From positions 248,001 to 312,000 of the forward strand of contig JAUZTG010000042.1 of assembly GCA_030734395.1 (NCBI GenBank): a stretch of DNA of 64,000 nucleotides, given 5' to 3'. How positions within the stretch are numbered: position 1 is the first letter of the stretch; each line of letters starts with the position of its first letter. Made by a program: the position numbers and the translations under genes. The notes under the pieces are model-generated. The model was not told where the DNA came from, did not search any database, and was given only the letters and a program-made list of their open reading frames with translations. Positions 1-11,322 of this stretch are shown in pieces. This DNA comes from Sarocladium kiliense (Eukaryota > Ascomycota > Sordariomycetes > Hypocreales > Sarocladiaceae).

Positions 1-174
1 CAGTCCCGTCCCCGTTGAAGACACCGGAGCTCCCTGCCGACTTTGCGCCGGCCATTGCGACCCAGGACGTCTTCTTCCCTTCCTCTAGAAATTTGTACCT
101 TACAATCGCTCTGAAAGACCGCACTCGGTTCCCAACTACTTAATTCGGTGACAGAAGCGTGCATTCATACCAAT

Positions 175-930
175 ATGCCTCGACATCCATTGCAGCGGCT
201 CACTGCGCCGTCTCGCTCTCTCTCGCTTCTGCTACACGCTGCAGGCATCGCCAGCTTTAGCTACAACTTCCAGTTTCTATTCAGCTGGGAAACGCCCATT
301 GCCAGCTCCTATGGATCGCACTTCCAATTCCTCACCATCCTTGGCCTCACTGCATCACTCATTGCCTTCATACTCGGGCTTGCATCCGACCTCACACTCA
401 ACCACACGCTTTTCCAAGTCAAGAATGCCATCAACGTCATTGCCACGCCTCTCGAAGTTGTTGTCTCGGTGCTCTACTGGGGAATCAAGCTGATCGACCC
501 TGAATTGCTTTTTGCAGACGAGTTCCGATTGCCTCTGCTCACAGACATGGGCTTTCACCTGGCACCGGCGCTGTTCTTGACGGCAGATCTGATCTTGTTC
601 AGTCCGCCGTGGACCATTCCAGCATATGCGGTGATGCTGTTAAGCACAGGTCTCGCATTCATGTACTGGTACTGGATTGAACTTTGCTTCAGTGTTAATG
701 GATGGTACGTGGCAACGCTCAAGTTCTCCGAGGCCATTTCTAACCAAGAGTAAAGGTACCCGTATCCCATCTTTGCAGTTCTGAACACAACGCAGAGGGC
801 GCTTCTATTTACTTTCGCAGCGGGCATATCGACGATGTCATCGGTGACTCTGAAATGGGTCTATGGCAAGGTGAATGGCTTTGAGGTTACTCGCCGTGAG
901 GCACACAAGCCATTGAAGAAGGTACAGTAA
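175..930 (+). CDS. FAR-17a/AIG1-like integral membrane protein
   Basis: Two exons (175-704, 756-930) give 234 residues. The 51-nt intron starts GTACGT, ends AAAG and splits a Trp codon; splicing restores the family-typical NGWYPYP stretch. The protein is very hydrophobic with about six membrane segments, as in the FAR-17a/AIG1 family (human AIG1 and ADTRP hydrolyse fatty acid esters of hydroxy fatty acids). The two residues known as catalytic in that family seem present: a Thr near residue 54 (motif FLTILGL) and a His near 128 (motif MGFHLAP). The open frame reaches upstream to a GTG at 148, but 175 is the first ATG. The substrate is inferred from the family only. It is followed by Sld5 on the same strand with no evident functional link. 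Confidence 0.8.
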
Positions 931-1397
931 GGATAAGATGTTATAGACATAGATGGGGTTCACAGTCGAAAGAGATACGAATCGCTGTCTCATAGACGAG
1001 CATCATTTGCACGCCACAGCTTGGGGCTCAAAGTCTCTGTAGTCGGGAAAACGGTGGTTGCTCAAGACCGTCTCTAAACAGTACAACACTCCACAACAGA
1101 AAGTATCTGTACATCGTCGTATCATAGAAAAAGAATGAAATAGCCTGCGTTTTATTCGAAATTACGGGAGTTTCGCTTGTATTAATCCCTTCGTTCAATG
1201 CTGCTTGAGGTGAAGACGAAATATCGTCGAATTCCTCCTCACTGGAGACCACTTTAGCTGACTAACAATTTTCGGTCACCGCGAGCAGCCGCTTCTCACT
1301 CACTCACCACTTTACGCGCCTGAGCTCACTCATAATTTTACGACTCTTTGTGCCCGTCTCCGTGCCGCCGCCATTGAGAAGCCGGAATCACTCAAAC
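931..1397. other. Intergenic, AIG1-like to Sld5
   Basis: It contains the 3' end of the AIG1-like gene and the Sld5 promoter. A short antisense open frame (1028-1252) has no recognisable protein character. I see nothing else. Confidence 0.5.
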
Positions 1398-2122
1398 ATG
1401 GACATTGATGACATACTGCGCGAGGTCGACCCCTCATCCCGCCACTTACCCCTCGAGACACGCGACCTGCAAGCCTTAACGCGTCTTTGGGTAGCAGAGC
1501 GCTCTGCGCCAGAGCTCCTTGAGTGAGATGATAATCTTCGCATCCCTATGCCATATGATAGGCTATGCTAACACAGCTCAGATGGCCGCAGGATGGACTC
1601 TTCGAGCGGGTCAATGATAGAATCAAAGCCCAAATCGAAACCGTCGAGACCATGACTGGCGACATGGATCCCAAAACCAACTTCGCCCTCATCGTCATCC
1701 AAACTGAGCTTGAACGCTTCAAGTTCCTTGTCCGCTCCTACCTCCGCGCTCGCATCTCCAAAATCGATAAACACACCCTTCACTACCTCTCATCACCAGA
1801 CCTCCGTTCCCGCCTCTCCTCCACTGAATTGGCCTACGCGACGCGCCACCAGGCTCTTCTACACAACCATTACCTATCGAGCTTTCTGGCGAGTTTACCG
1901 CAGGGTTTGCAGAATCTCAATGATACAGCGGGGAATGTCAGTATGATTGATTCGCCGGATTTGGATGCTGCGGTGTTTGTGAGGATGTTGAAGGACAAGG
2001 ATGTCCACGGGAAGGGCACTGATGCGGATAATACGCTGCCTTCGAATATCGGGGATGTCCTTATCATGCGGTGGTCGAGCGCCAAGGATCTGGTCGATGA
2101 TGGGAGTGCAGAGCTGGTATGA
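1398..2122 (+). CDS. SLD5: GINS complex subunit Sld5
   Basis: Two exons (1398-1522, 1582-2122) give 221 residues. The intron starts GTGAGA, has branch site GCTAAC and ends CTCAG; it splits a Glu codon just before WPQDG. Sld5 is one of the four GINS subunits; GINS joins Mcm2-7 and Cdc45 in the replicative helicase in the nucleus. Seen in the sequence: the N-terminal acidic start MDIDDILREVD, the helical A-domain (ELERFKFLVRSYLRARI followed by KIDKH), and the C-terminal B-domain ending with DVLIMRWSSAKDLVDDG. Length fits the family. It is convergent with the Utp18 gene downstream. Confidence 0.88.
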
Positions 2123-2600
2123 GAGGACATAACCTCCAGCTCTAAGGTTTAACGTCCTTTCCTGGGTCCTGATGAGGCTCGCCGTCAAGGGTTGGCATCT
2201 CTGAGGCAGGACTGTTATCCGCGGCGCCGCATGTGTCGACTCAGGTACAAGGGCCACGATCAAGGCCAGAACCGGCTTGCTGTTCAGGAATCCGTCCCCA
2301 TGAGCATCGCAGAGGCGGCAACGCGGCCGTCAAAAGGAAAGGCAGGCCCCCAAGGTTTGAGCAAGATGGTACGAAGGATGTCCTCCCTGGATGGTGCGGC
2401 TTCTGTACTTGCGACGCACTGCTTGACCAGCATCGCGAGCTTGTTGCCTTCTTGTCGAAGCGAATGGATATGATCGAAGGCACGCCATAATGATGTCTAC
2501 GAAGTTCACAAGATGTGATATGGGTCATGTAGACACAATGACGAAGTTGATGAAAATATATACCAATTTCCAACATGCTAGTATCTCAACAACACACGCT
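2123..2600. other. Intergenic between convergent Sld5 and Utp18
   Basis: The 3' flanks of two convergent genes. Several overlapping short open frames (2192-2780) are not protein-like and look like chance frames. I see nothing else. Confidence 0.5.
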
Positions 2601-4340
2601 TTACCTCCGAATCTCCCACAGCCTAATCTTACCCCTATCATTGCCAACCGCCAACGAATCACTATCCTTTCCGAACGCCACTGCCGTAACTCTCCCCAAC
2701 GGCGTCTGCGCTGTCGGCCAGTTCCGGTACACTGTCTGGCTGGCCACGTGGACCAGCTTCAACGTGTCCTTCTCCAGTGAGCCGTACGCAAGGAGTTGTC
2801 CATCTGGGGAGAAAGTGATGACCGTGACTGGTGAGATCACGTTCTCGAATGTTCGAGTTGGTTCGGGGCGTTCTTTGACGGGGTCTTCGAGGAGGAAAGA
2901 GCGGTTGTAGAGAGTGCACATGCCGCTGTTGGAACCGATTGCTACCCAGGCATCCTCGCCGAAGGCATCGGGTCCGCCACGGCCGCCAAGAGCGAGAACG
3001 AGAGCGTTGACACCACCCTCGTCCATCCACGTAGCCAGGAAGCGTCGTTCTGTCAGGCTGTACTCGCCAACCATGCCGTCTTGTCCGAGGATAGTCATAC
3101 CCTCGCCATTCCTCCACCACTGGAAATCCCTGACACCACCCTTGGCACTCAACCTCGCCTCAGCCACCCATTGCGTCGACGCCGCGCTGATAACGCTAAC
3201 GATGCCACCACCCTTCTTAGATGACCCCTGAATAGCCATATATCTTCCACAAGGACTCAATCTGAATCGCTCCATACTCTTGTGATCCTCCTTCCGGCCC
3301 TGGATGCCGGCTGTCTTCTGCACCGTTCCAGAAGGCAGATCCCAATGGTGGAAATACTTCCTCCTTCCAGCGAAGAAGATTTGATCTCCCTCAGGGTACA
3401 AGAATTGTGCCCTCCGAACATCCACTTTCTTCGCTTGCACTGATGTAAGCGCCGGGTTGGGCTGTGGGTTGGCTTCGGGGGCGATGTGGTGCAGCCACAT
3501 CTTTGAGGCAGGACTGGCGGAGAGAAGGACGGGGTATTTGGGGTGGAATGACAGGGAGGTAACTTCGCGGAGGTGGCGGTCGGGGATGTCGCGGGTTTTC
3601 TGGATGTCGATTGCGCCAGGCTGGAGGGTTCGACTGGCGGTCGTGTTGCGGCCGGCCAGCTTGTTGATGTCGCGGAGGAATTGGTTCATCGGGAGGCTGG
3701 AGAGGTCGGTGTCGGAATCGAGGTCTGAAGAGTCGGAAGAGTCGCCGCCGGTAGCCTTCTTTGAGCGCTTGGCAGGTCTTTCGTCGGACTGCTTCGCCCA
3801 CGCCGGTCTCGGGTTCAAGCGCAGGTAGTAGTCCCTCAGCCTCCTGATGTAGTCTTGTCCGTGGACCAGCTCATCGTCGTTGACCTCTCGAATGGGGCGC
3901 ACCTTTCCATGCCGCTTTAGCAGCTTCACCTTGACTCGATCGTCGTCGCTGTCTACCCATGCGGGCAATTCGCCAGGGGTAGTCTCTTGTTTGGTCTTCT
4001 GAGGCTTGGGCGCATCACCAGACGCTCCTGTGTCGAACATGAATAGTTCAGCGTCAGCCATGCCCTCCATCGCATCGTCCTCGTCGAGCTGCACAAGCTC
4101 CTTTCCGTCGACATCAGCGGTGGCATCGTATATGTTTGCGCCTTGGAAGAGGCTGTCTCGGAAGGCATTGTCGTTTCCCAGAACCAGGCGCTCCAGCTCC
4201 TCCTCTTCGGAATCCTTCTCGAAAGTCGCAGTGGCGCTGTACTTGGGTCCCTTGTCTTGCACCTGGTGAGGCGGAGCATCCGACAGTTCACTGTCAGAGG
4301 TCTCCGAGTCGACCGCATAGTGTTTCTTGAAGGAAGCCAT
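2601..4340 (-). CDS. UTP18: U3 snoRNP / SSU processome WD40 protein Utp18
   Basis: Single exon, 579 residues from the ATG at 4340 (MASFKKHYAVDSE). The frame is open to an ATG at 4544, but that extension is proline-rich and unlike the family. Utp18 belongs to the UTP-B module of the small-subunit processome, which processes pre-18S rRNA in the nucleolus. Seen: an acidic N-terminal half (about 1-230) with EEEELERLVLGND and the conserved DYIRRLRDYYLRLNPRPAWA block, then WD40 repeats from about 265 to the C-terminus. These include VTSLSFHPKYPVLLSAS, FFAGRRKYFHHWDL and a final repeat ending GNDRGKIRLWEIRR. Confident by overall order and motifs. Confidence 0.87.
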   Translation of the reverse strand: MASFKKHYAVDSETSDSELSDAPPHQVQDKGPKYSATATFEKDSEEEELERLVLGNDNAFRDSLFQGANIYDATADVDGKELVQLDEDDAMEGMADAELFMFDTGASGDAPKPQKTKQETTPGELPAWVDSDDDRVKVKLLKRHGKVRPIREVNDDELVHGQDYIRRLRDYYLRLNPRPAWAKQSDERPAKRSKKATGGDSSDSSDLDSDTDLSSLPMNQFLRDINKLAGRNTTASRTLQPGAIDIQKTRDIPDRHLREVTSLSFHPKYPVLLSASPASKMWLHHIAPEANPQPNPALTSVQAKKVDVRRAQFLYPEGDQIFFAGRRKYFHHWDLPSGTVQKTAGIQGRKEDHKSMERFRLSPCGRYMAIQGSSKKGGGIVSVISAASTQWVAEARLSAKGGVRDFQWWRNGEGMTILGQDGMVGEYSLTERRFLATWMDEGGVNALVLALGGRGGPDAFGEDAWVAIGSNSGMCTLYNRSFLLEDPVKERPEPTRTFENVISPVTVITFSPDGQLLAYGSLEKDTLKLVHVASQTVYRNWPTAQTPLGRVTAVAFGKDSDSLAVGNDRGKIRLWEIRR

Positions 4341-4636
4341 GGCCACTGACGGAAACTCGAACTTTAAGCCGGTGGTGATGGTGCTGCAGTGCTTTGGTGG
4401 TGGTGTTGGTGGATTCGATGGTCCATCCCAACTTTTCTGGAATTTTTTGTTGCTGCCGCCTTCCACCCGGCCTCTGTCCCGCAATTGTGGGGCGTCCCGC
4501 GGAACACCTGCGCATGTCCATCTCCCATCACTAACACCCCCCAATCCAACAGGTCATCTAAGGCAGGGCAAGGCAAGGTAAGGTATGGTACATCATTGAA
4601 ATCACAGGATACATTATACTCTAGGTTGAAACACAC

Positions 4637-5359
4637 TCAATTATCCTCATGATATCTGAAAACGTGAGTAGAGATCCTCTTCCCCGTCGCATCAAACCTC
4701 TCCGGAAGCACACTAAACATGCCATCCTCGTCTCGAGGTTCGAAGTCTAGAGTGGCGGCAGCTTGAATCATAATGTCTAAGCCATAATTCTCTTTAAGCC
4801 AGTAGGCGACCATGTCCATCGCAGCAACTGCCCCAGATCCAGTCCATACATTGGCGTCGACAATCCACTTCTTCTCTTTTGTCCAGTTGACCTTCGGCCA
4901 GCGTCTGCGAACCCAGTCGTATTCGACATTATTGACCGTAGCCCTCCTGCCGTCTAGCACACCGGTAGATGCGACGACGCCGGCACCGGTGCATGTTGTG
5001 AAGAGCAATTTCCCTGCAGCCACATGATTCCTGATGAAAGAAGCATGCTTCGGGTCCAAAGTAAAGGAGCTGAGGTGCGGCCCAGGAACAAGTAAGATAT
5101 CCAGCTCGGGACACTCGTCAACAGTCGTCGTAGGAAGAATCGTCATCTGGCTAGTCCCCAGAGCGACGGGATCCCTCGTTACACCAATATGATGGAAGAG
5201 GAACTGTGGTGCTCGGGAAATAACATCATCGCTGATGGGGACGTATTCTTGGATGGTCTGCAACGCACTTTGGTTGGCGGAACAGAGGAGATCGATAGGC
5301 CCCGAGGCGTCAATGACTTGGTAAGCAAAGGCGAGTACTCCAAAATTGACAGGAGCCAT
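4637..5359 (-). CDS. DJ-1/PfpI family protein (GATase1-like)
   Basis: Single exon, 240 residues. It has the class I glutamine amidotransferase-like fold of DJ-1/PfpI proteins: an opening strand FGVLAFAYQVIDASGPIDLL, LDILLVPGP near 87-93, and the nucleophile elbow TTCTGAG with a candidate catalytic Cys123. Then come ATVNNVEYDWV and WTGSGAVAAMDMVAYWL, typical of the fungal subgroup related to isonitrile hydratase and AraC-type N-terminal domains. The exact reaction is unknown. It lies beside a Zn2Cys6 regulator on the same strand. A clear paralogue sits at 58120-58897, also next to a Zn2Cys6 gene. Confidence 0.82.
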   Translation of the reverse strand: MAPVNFGVLAFAYQVIDASGPIDLLCSANQSALQTIQEYVPISDDVISRAPQFLFHHIGVTRDPVALGTSQMTILPTTTVDECPELDILLVPGPHLSSFTLDPKHASFIRNHVAAGKLLFTTCTGAGVVASTGVLDGRRATVNNVEYDWVRRRWPKVNWTKEKKWIVDANVWTGSGAVAAMDMVAYWLKENYGLDIMIQAAATLDFEPRDEDGMFSVLPERFDATGKRISTHVFRYHEDN

Positions 5360-6011
5360 AATTGCCTGCCCAATAGTAGTGAGAGGTTATTGAGCCAATT
5401 GGTAAACATAGAGAGAGGATTCTGTTCGGCGCAAAGAGTGATCAGATGGGACTAGCTATTAATTAAAGGTGCATGCTGTTCTTGCATTTTTAGTATAGCT
5501 ATTCTAAAACTTCTCTTACCTTCTATTCTAAAATCAGAATGAGGGATTTAGCAGATTTGTGATGGTAATCTTACATATCACTCCCTGGCTACATCCGATG
5601 AATGCTCGGCTATAGCTTGAGGACTCTGAAGATCATCCAGACAAATGGAATTTGAGTTTAATGAGCTTCCAGCAGTAATTTGTAAGCATTTTCTTGTCCA
5701 GTAAGCACGGTCAACGTCTAAGAGATCGAGAAATGCGTACGCTGTAGTGGGACGAGCTTCAGAACTTCGATCCTTTGTCAAGGCCTGTCTATGCAACTAG
5801 CAAAATGTGGTTTTGCACTTGTGAAGGATAAACACCGAGAAACCACAGTAGTAGCATCTATAGAAGATCTGAGTCAATGCTATATATCAGCTTTGAATAA
5901 GATTAGTAACTACCGATCAATTCAGCATATAATTGAAAGATAAGGCAATCTAGTGTAGAGTTGTCTATTCGCAGCAGCGAGATCTTCTAAAAGTACATGA
6001 AGATGAGGACA
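5360..6011. other. Intergenic, DJ-1 promoter and 3' flank of regulator
   Basis: AT-richer than its neighbours. It holds the promoter of the DJ-1 gene and the 3' flank of the regulator at 6012. The only open frame (5578-5796, minus) has no family character. I see nothing else. Confidence 0.5.
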
Positions 6012-8155
6012 TCAGAGCTGATGCGCCGGAAAAAGACCGTCATCGATAGTATGCCAGCCTATGTCACTGATGCTGTCCCACCCCATAGTCATAATCGACC
6101 AGATATCATGAAGTGCAGGCATGTCTCCCCACGGACTAGCCTGTCCTCCACCTGTCGTGATTAAAGAGCTGGCGCCCCGTTGATTCACGAGTGTTCTTAA
6201 ACCTCCGTTCATGACGGGACACCCGAACACCCGGCTTGCTTGGGCCGCAGGTAGTTGTTCCCCAAGGGAGTCCAACCGACGCTTGTATTTTTCCTTGGCA
6301 AGACCAAACATAGCACGGCTGACTGATAGCAGATCACCTGAAGCTGTGGGCCCTGGAGTATCCGACATCTTGGAGAGAAACTGATCCAGGCGAAGTTTGG
6401 CTCGGACGTTGGCGGAGTCGAGATCAGGACATAGGGGAAGAGGAAATGATAAGCGGAACGATAGCGTCAGGATGACAATAAGTCGAGTCCAGTCATTTAC
6501 TGTGGAGGACAGAAAGAACCGATCGCCCAATGCCGCCACGTAGTCAAGGAACAATCCGATCCTATTTACAGCACTGTATAGCTTGGAAGATGATGGAGGG
6601 GCGCGGCTTGGGATGTTGGATATCGGCGTCTTCGCAACGGGAAAGTTAAGGAGGCTTCCACAGTCCAAGAATATTTCGATGAACATTGCCTGTATTCGCG
6701 TTGATTCTGGTTCATTCTGTTAGGGCTTGGGCCAGATAACAAGAGTCCACCTTAACGTACCGAACGCCATGATCTCAGAATCCATGCTAAGCCGCAAGTC
6801 ATGATATTGCGTCTCAATACCAACGATATTCGGTCCACAATCTTGCCGTGTCTGCGAGTCTCGTTCGTGTATAGCCTTGCGTGCTTCGTGAAAGATACTT
6901 GAGAGGCGGGCTTGGGCCACAAGAGAATGATCACCATTGACCTGGGCATAGCGTTGGAGCGTGTGGATAGCCGTACCAGCCCAGGAGGGCCAGTCGATAC
7001 GAAGGTCACTTTCGCCTTTCCAAACAGAAACATACCTGGTCAACCAAACAATCAGTATCATACCTCTGAGTGTATCCGAAGGCGACCTACGTGGACAAGA
7101 TGCATAAATAAGCGAGATGGGCTCTGATCTTATCGACTTCTTCGCCTGCTACCTCTGGACTCAATGAATCTAGCATTGTGAGGTAGTCCTGATTGATACC
7201 AAGGCTGTGAACAAGCTCGGAGACCATCCGAATGCACCGCCCTAGTTGCTCGCTTTTCGGTTGCAGGTGGAAGGGATACCTGACGCTGTGAGACGGCAAA
7301 TATGAAAATCATAGTTCTCAGCCAGACGTACCATGCGCAATAGATCAAGAGACCTTGGAGCAGCTCAAGGCTCTTTTCTCCGTTTGAGACATACTTCAGA
7401 CCCAGAGCTTTAAGGAATTCATCCTCATATAAAGCATGCCTCTGTACCATTGTCGAGCCCGAAGCCACAGTAAGTATAGACAATAGGAGAAAAGGCTTTT
7501 CGGTGGCAAGATTCAAGACTGTCAACTGGTCTGGCAGGACTATGAATGGCAGGTAATTAGCCATAGACTTGAAAGCATGTAGGAGAGACTCTGCAGATGC
7601 GACGTCGAACAGAGGCTGACGCCAGATGTCGGAAATCGGATCATGTTGATTCGCAGACGACGAAGTGCTTTGACCGCGAATCGATTCGGTTTGGCTCGGA
7701 GAGGCAATAGAGAGTAAGCTGTCAAGAGCACTCTCGTGGATGTCTCGTAGGATGTCCAGGCTATCGTCGACCCTCGCTTGGTTTGGTACTGTGTATCTAA
7801 TGCTGAATGTGCCCAGGTGGCCCGGGGGCTGTGGTGATGGGTCCTTATATCCCGCACTGGACAAGGAAATACAATCAGAAACGATCTAAATGGCAGACGG
7901 CGAACAGCGACACACCCTAATGAGCGCTTCGCCCGGCGCGGTCGTGGCTTCGTCCGCGAGATACATTCTCGTTTAGAGGCCAAACATCTGTTAGGCGCTA
8001 TAAGCTTGTACGCAGAGCCTGGGGAGTCGCTCAATATAGTACCTCAAACAAACGCCCGGCTGACCGCTAGCCTGGCATTTGATTCTAGCGATTCGACAAT
8101 GTTCACACGCGAGAGAGCTTCGTTTCGATAGGCGGCCTTGCGCATCTGGACTCAT
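6012..8155 (-). CDS. Zn2Cys6 transcription factor
   Basis: Six exons (8155-8043, 7987-7916, 7856-7332, 7279-7091, 7035-6761, 6706-6012) give 622 residues in one frame. The zinc cluster is split by intron 1. Joined, it reads CEHCRIARIKC at the end of exon 1, then four further spaced cysteines across the junction, giving C-x2-C-x6-C-x8-C-x2-C-x6-C followed by a basic linker KPRPRRAKR. The rest is the helical middle homology region of fungal regulators (PLFDVASAESLLHAFKS, LLQGLLIYCAWYPF, GRCIRMVSELVHSLGI). It should act as a nuclear DNA-binding regulator. It is divergent from a DHA1 transporter with a 605-bp shared promoter, so it probably controls that transporter (inference). Exon junctions were chosen from frame, GT..AG and branch sites. 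Confidence 0.8.
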
Positions 8156-8760
8156 CCTCGTGATGGCCAAATGAGCCCAGTGAGGCGGAGCGGGCGAAAG
8201 GCTCGAGATTGGGATTGGAATGAAGACTAATTTCCGTGATCACGGAGCAAAAGTGTGTGTAGGCGGCAGCCAAGGACAGAAAGACAGATCAACTTGGTCG
8301 GATCTAGGAAAGTCTCGCTGAGTTTGACCTGTACCCTTGTTGAAACAGATGTCGATTGGTCATCCTCACGCTTACGAAAAGCTGCTCAAGGTAAGACACG
8401 CAAGATTATTTCCGCGGACGGACACGCACGCAAGATAGCACTGGTAGCTGCGCTAAAATGTATACATCCGGTGCCCACACGGATATAGCCTCACAATTAC
8501 TAAACCTGCTCAAACATCACCTTCGGCGAGTTGGATACCACAAATCCCCTTTGAGATTATCCGAATCTATGGAGCCTGAGATGAAAACCGAAAGTGCCCG
8601 AGGGATTAGGGGAAATAGTAGAATTGAGGGTACGAGGCCCTTGTGTAGTGCTTTCTCTCGGACCCTTATAAGGATGAGAAATTTCCTGGATCAATGTCTT
8701 CCGCCCGATTTATGAGGAAAATCAGTTACCCTTCATAAGTCATTTCCAGAGGTGTTGTAC
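8156..8760. promoter_or_regulatory. Divergent promoter, Zn2Cys6 regulator / DHA1 transporter
   Basis: 605 bp between two divergent start codons. It contains the perfect 14-bp palindrome TCCGTGATCACGGA at 8233-8246, an everted CCG-N6-CGG arrangement of the triplets that Zn2Cys6 proteins bind. Short open frames here (8255-8488, 8458-8715) are not protein-like. Confidence 0.55.
8233..8246. promoter_or_regulatory. Candidate Zn2Cys6 binding palindrome
   Basis: TCCGTGATCACGGA is perfectly self-complementary, with CCG and CGG half-sites 6 bp apart. It lies 78 bp upstream of the regulator start codon and 515 bp upstream of the transporter start. Function is inferred from the known CGG-triplet preference of Zn2Cys6 dimers. 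Confidence 0.45.
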
Positions 8761-10560
8761 ATGTTCGACCAAGACACGAACAGAGACAAGATGACCGTCA
8801 CCGCATCACTTCATGATGTTGTCCGAGACGCCCCATTAGGACAAGTTATACGCTTCTTCACCAACAATCGCTTTTTCAAATATCCAGAAGAGCAATCGGA
8901 CTTTGAGATCCCCGAATCATACAGCATCCGCATGCGAGAGGTGGACCATGAGGGAATGCTTGCGTCGCCCGAGACCCTTGCCTCTTCGACTGTCTATAAC
9001 TCGGACCGCGAACACAAGGCAACAGAAACCACGAAAGATACCTCGATTCTAGTCGGTTGGTACAACGAGAACGATACCGCCAACCCACATAACTGGTCCA
9101 ACCTGCGCCGCGCATTCTTGGCCTCTCTCATCTGCGCCTACACGTTTGTTGTATACTTGAGCTCAGCGATCTACGCATCGTCAACAGAAGGCGTCATGGA
9201 GGAATTCAAGGTCGGAAAAATCAAGGCTTCGCTAGGACTCGCCATGTACGTCCTCGGCTACGGTGTCGGGCCGTTGCTGTTCTCACCTCTCAGTGAGATC
9301 CCGCGAATTGGTCGCAACCCTGTCTACATCATCACTATGGGCATTTTCGTCATCATATCCATTCCGACGGCATTAGAAAAGACTTTCGCGGGGCTCATCA
9401 TATTGCGATTCTTGCAGGGGTTCTTTGGATCTCCCTGCTTGGCGTCTGGCGGTGCGTCGATGAGCGACATGTATAGCATGGTGAACTTGCCATTTGCACT
9501 GATTGCCTGGGTCGGGGCTATGTCATGTGGACGTGAGTTTGACCTTTCCACTCGCTGAGTATGCTTTGAATGCTAAATCCAAGGTCAGCATCCTTAGGAC
9601 CGCTTCTCAGCGGATTTGCCGTGCCAGCAAAGAACTGGCGTTGGTCCCTGTACGAGTGCATCTGGGCTTCGGCACCGGTCTTCATTGCTCTCTTCATTTT
9701 CATGCCCGAAACCAGCAGTCCGAATATCCTCCTGCGACGAGCTGAGCGCCTGCGGAAGCTTACCGGCAACCAGAAGCTAATGTCGCAAAGTGAACTCGAT
9801 CAACGGCATCTAACAGTTTCGGGCATCGCCGTAGACGCCTTGATCAAACCACTCGAGATTACTCTCAAAGACCCAGCGGTCATGTTTGTGCAGGTCTACT
9901 CTGCTATCGTATATGGGATATATTATTCTTGTAAGTGGTTTTCACGTGTTCGACTAAGTCCCTTAAACTGACCGATCAGATTTCGAGGTTTTCCCACTGG
10001 TGTACCCTGTCTACTACAACATGAACCTGGGCCAGGTTGGGCTGGTGTTTCTCACTATCATCATCGGATGCATCGTTGCCATTATAGGCTATGCTGCCCT
10101 GCTCTACTTTGTGGTTGTGCCAAGAGCAAAGAAGTTCGGCGCGGGTCCTCAAGAGAACGTTCTTATACCCGGCTTACCTACATCCTTCGGTCCAACAATT
10201 GGTCTTTTCATCTTCGCTTGGACTGTCAGTGACTCCATTCATTGGATCGTGCCGACAATCGGCGTTTCTATCTACGCTGGCTCGGTGTTTATGGTACTGC
10301 AGGTCATGTTCCTTTACATCCCATCCAGCTATCCCCAGTATGCCGCCTCTCTGTTTGCAGCAAACGACTTCTTCCGAAGTGCCTTAGCCAGTGGCAGTAT
10401 TCTCTTTGCTCACCCTCTTTACGAAAATCTCGGATTTTCGAAAGGAACAAGTCTTCTCGGTGGATTGAGCGTTATCGGTATTATAGGGATGTGGCTGTTG
10501 TATTTCTACGGCGCAAAGCTTCGAGCTCTGAGCCGGTTCGCCACATATACAGAGAAGTAA
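8761..10560 (+). CDS. MFS transporter, DHA1 (drug:H+ antiporter) type
   Basis: Three exons (8761-9532, 9589-9930, 9980-10560) give 564 residues. The first ATG in frame is 8761. The cytosolic N-terminus (about 100 residues) ends with the usual GWYNENDTANPHNWS motif, then come 12 membrane segments. Motif A-like SPLSEIPRIGRNPVYI follows TM2, and a GPSLGPLLSGFAV motif is created across intron 1 (donor after SCG). This is the fungal plasma-membrane DHA1 group that includes fluconazole, polyamine and fungicide exporters. The substrate is unknown. It is divergent from a Zn2Cys6 gene, a common pairing for inducible efflux. Confidence 0.85.
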
Positions 10561-11322
10561 GCCAAACATCTGTTTTGGCTGGCTATGCTCTAGTGGGCAT
10601 GCTATATTAGATTAGACTCCTCAAGTACCTGTACATAGCGCATCTCCCCTCACAGTTTTATGTTATAATCGCCCGATGTATGAGCCAATATTCAAGGCTA
10701 GTGATTAGCAAACGAAGGCCGTCAGTCGCACCGCTCTCTTCTTCCTCGACGCGCGGTTTGAGCCAAGAACCGCTCAGCGTATCAAGCGATAGATAGAGGA
10801 AAAATGCATTCATAGCCCCAGCGGGTATACAAATGTTGATGGGGGGATATGATCGTTGAGAAGAGGGACCACGGCACTAGTGACCTTTTGTTTATGTTTG
10901 GCAGCGCAAATGCGAAGGTTTCATATGCGGAGGCTTTTAACAGGCTTGCTCTGGAGATTAAAATACCGGTGTACAACCTGTACTACGGAGATTGGATCAG
11001 TGATTTGTCGGAGCAGATTAGGGATAAAGCGAATGAAGCGAAGGCGCTTGAGGCGTTGGCCAGGGAAGTTAGCAGAAGATGCACGACAAGCCGCGAAGAT
11101 CTCTGAATGGGCTGACATGAATCATGTTTCCATGTAGCATGCACCTTTGGCTTGTTCTTCCTTTCATTTCCTCCCGTAATGATGCCTTGAGAGTGGCCGC
11201 AGAGCCGGGACTGTGAGTTGAGAGCGCCGAGACTCCCTTCAAGGATCCTTTCACAGCTTCTCACATGCGAGAGAACGAAGGAACCTCACGATTCCCATAT
11301 CCTTGGACAACCCAGGTTACGA
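10561..11322. other. Intergenic, 3' flanks with one small open frame
   Basis: 3' flank of the transporter and of the convergent GNAT gene. It contains the small open frame at 10849-11106 listed separately. Nothing else is seen. Confidence 0.5.
10849..11106 (+). CDS. Small hypothetical protein, doubtful
   Basis: 85 codons with a stop just before the ATG. The composition is protein-like (MFGSANAKVSYAEAFNRLAL, then an alpha-helical DLSEQIRDKANEAKALEALA), but I recognise no family. It could be a small gene, a remnant of a larger gene or a chance frame. No splice extension was found that improves it. Confidence 0.25.
   Translation: MIVEKRDHGTSDLLFMFGSANAKVSYAEAFNRLALEIKIPVYNLYYGDWISDLSEQIRDKANEAKALEALAREVSRRCTTSREDL

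Noticed and set aside
2192..2780. Several overlapping plus-strand frames between Sld5 and Utp18
   Set aside because: Antisense shadows of the Utp18 3' end or short chance frames without any motif.
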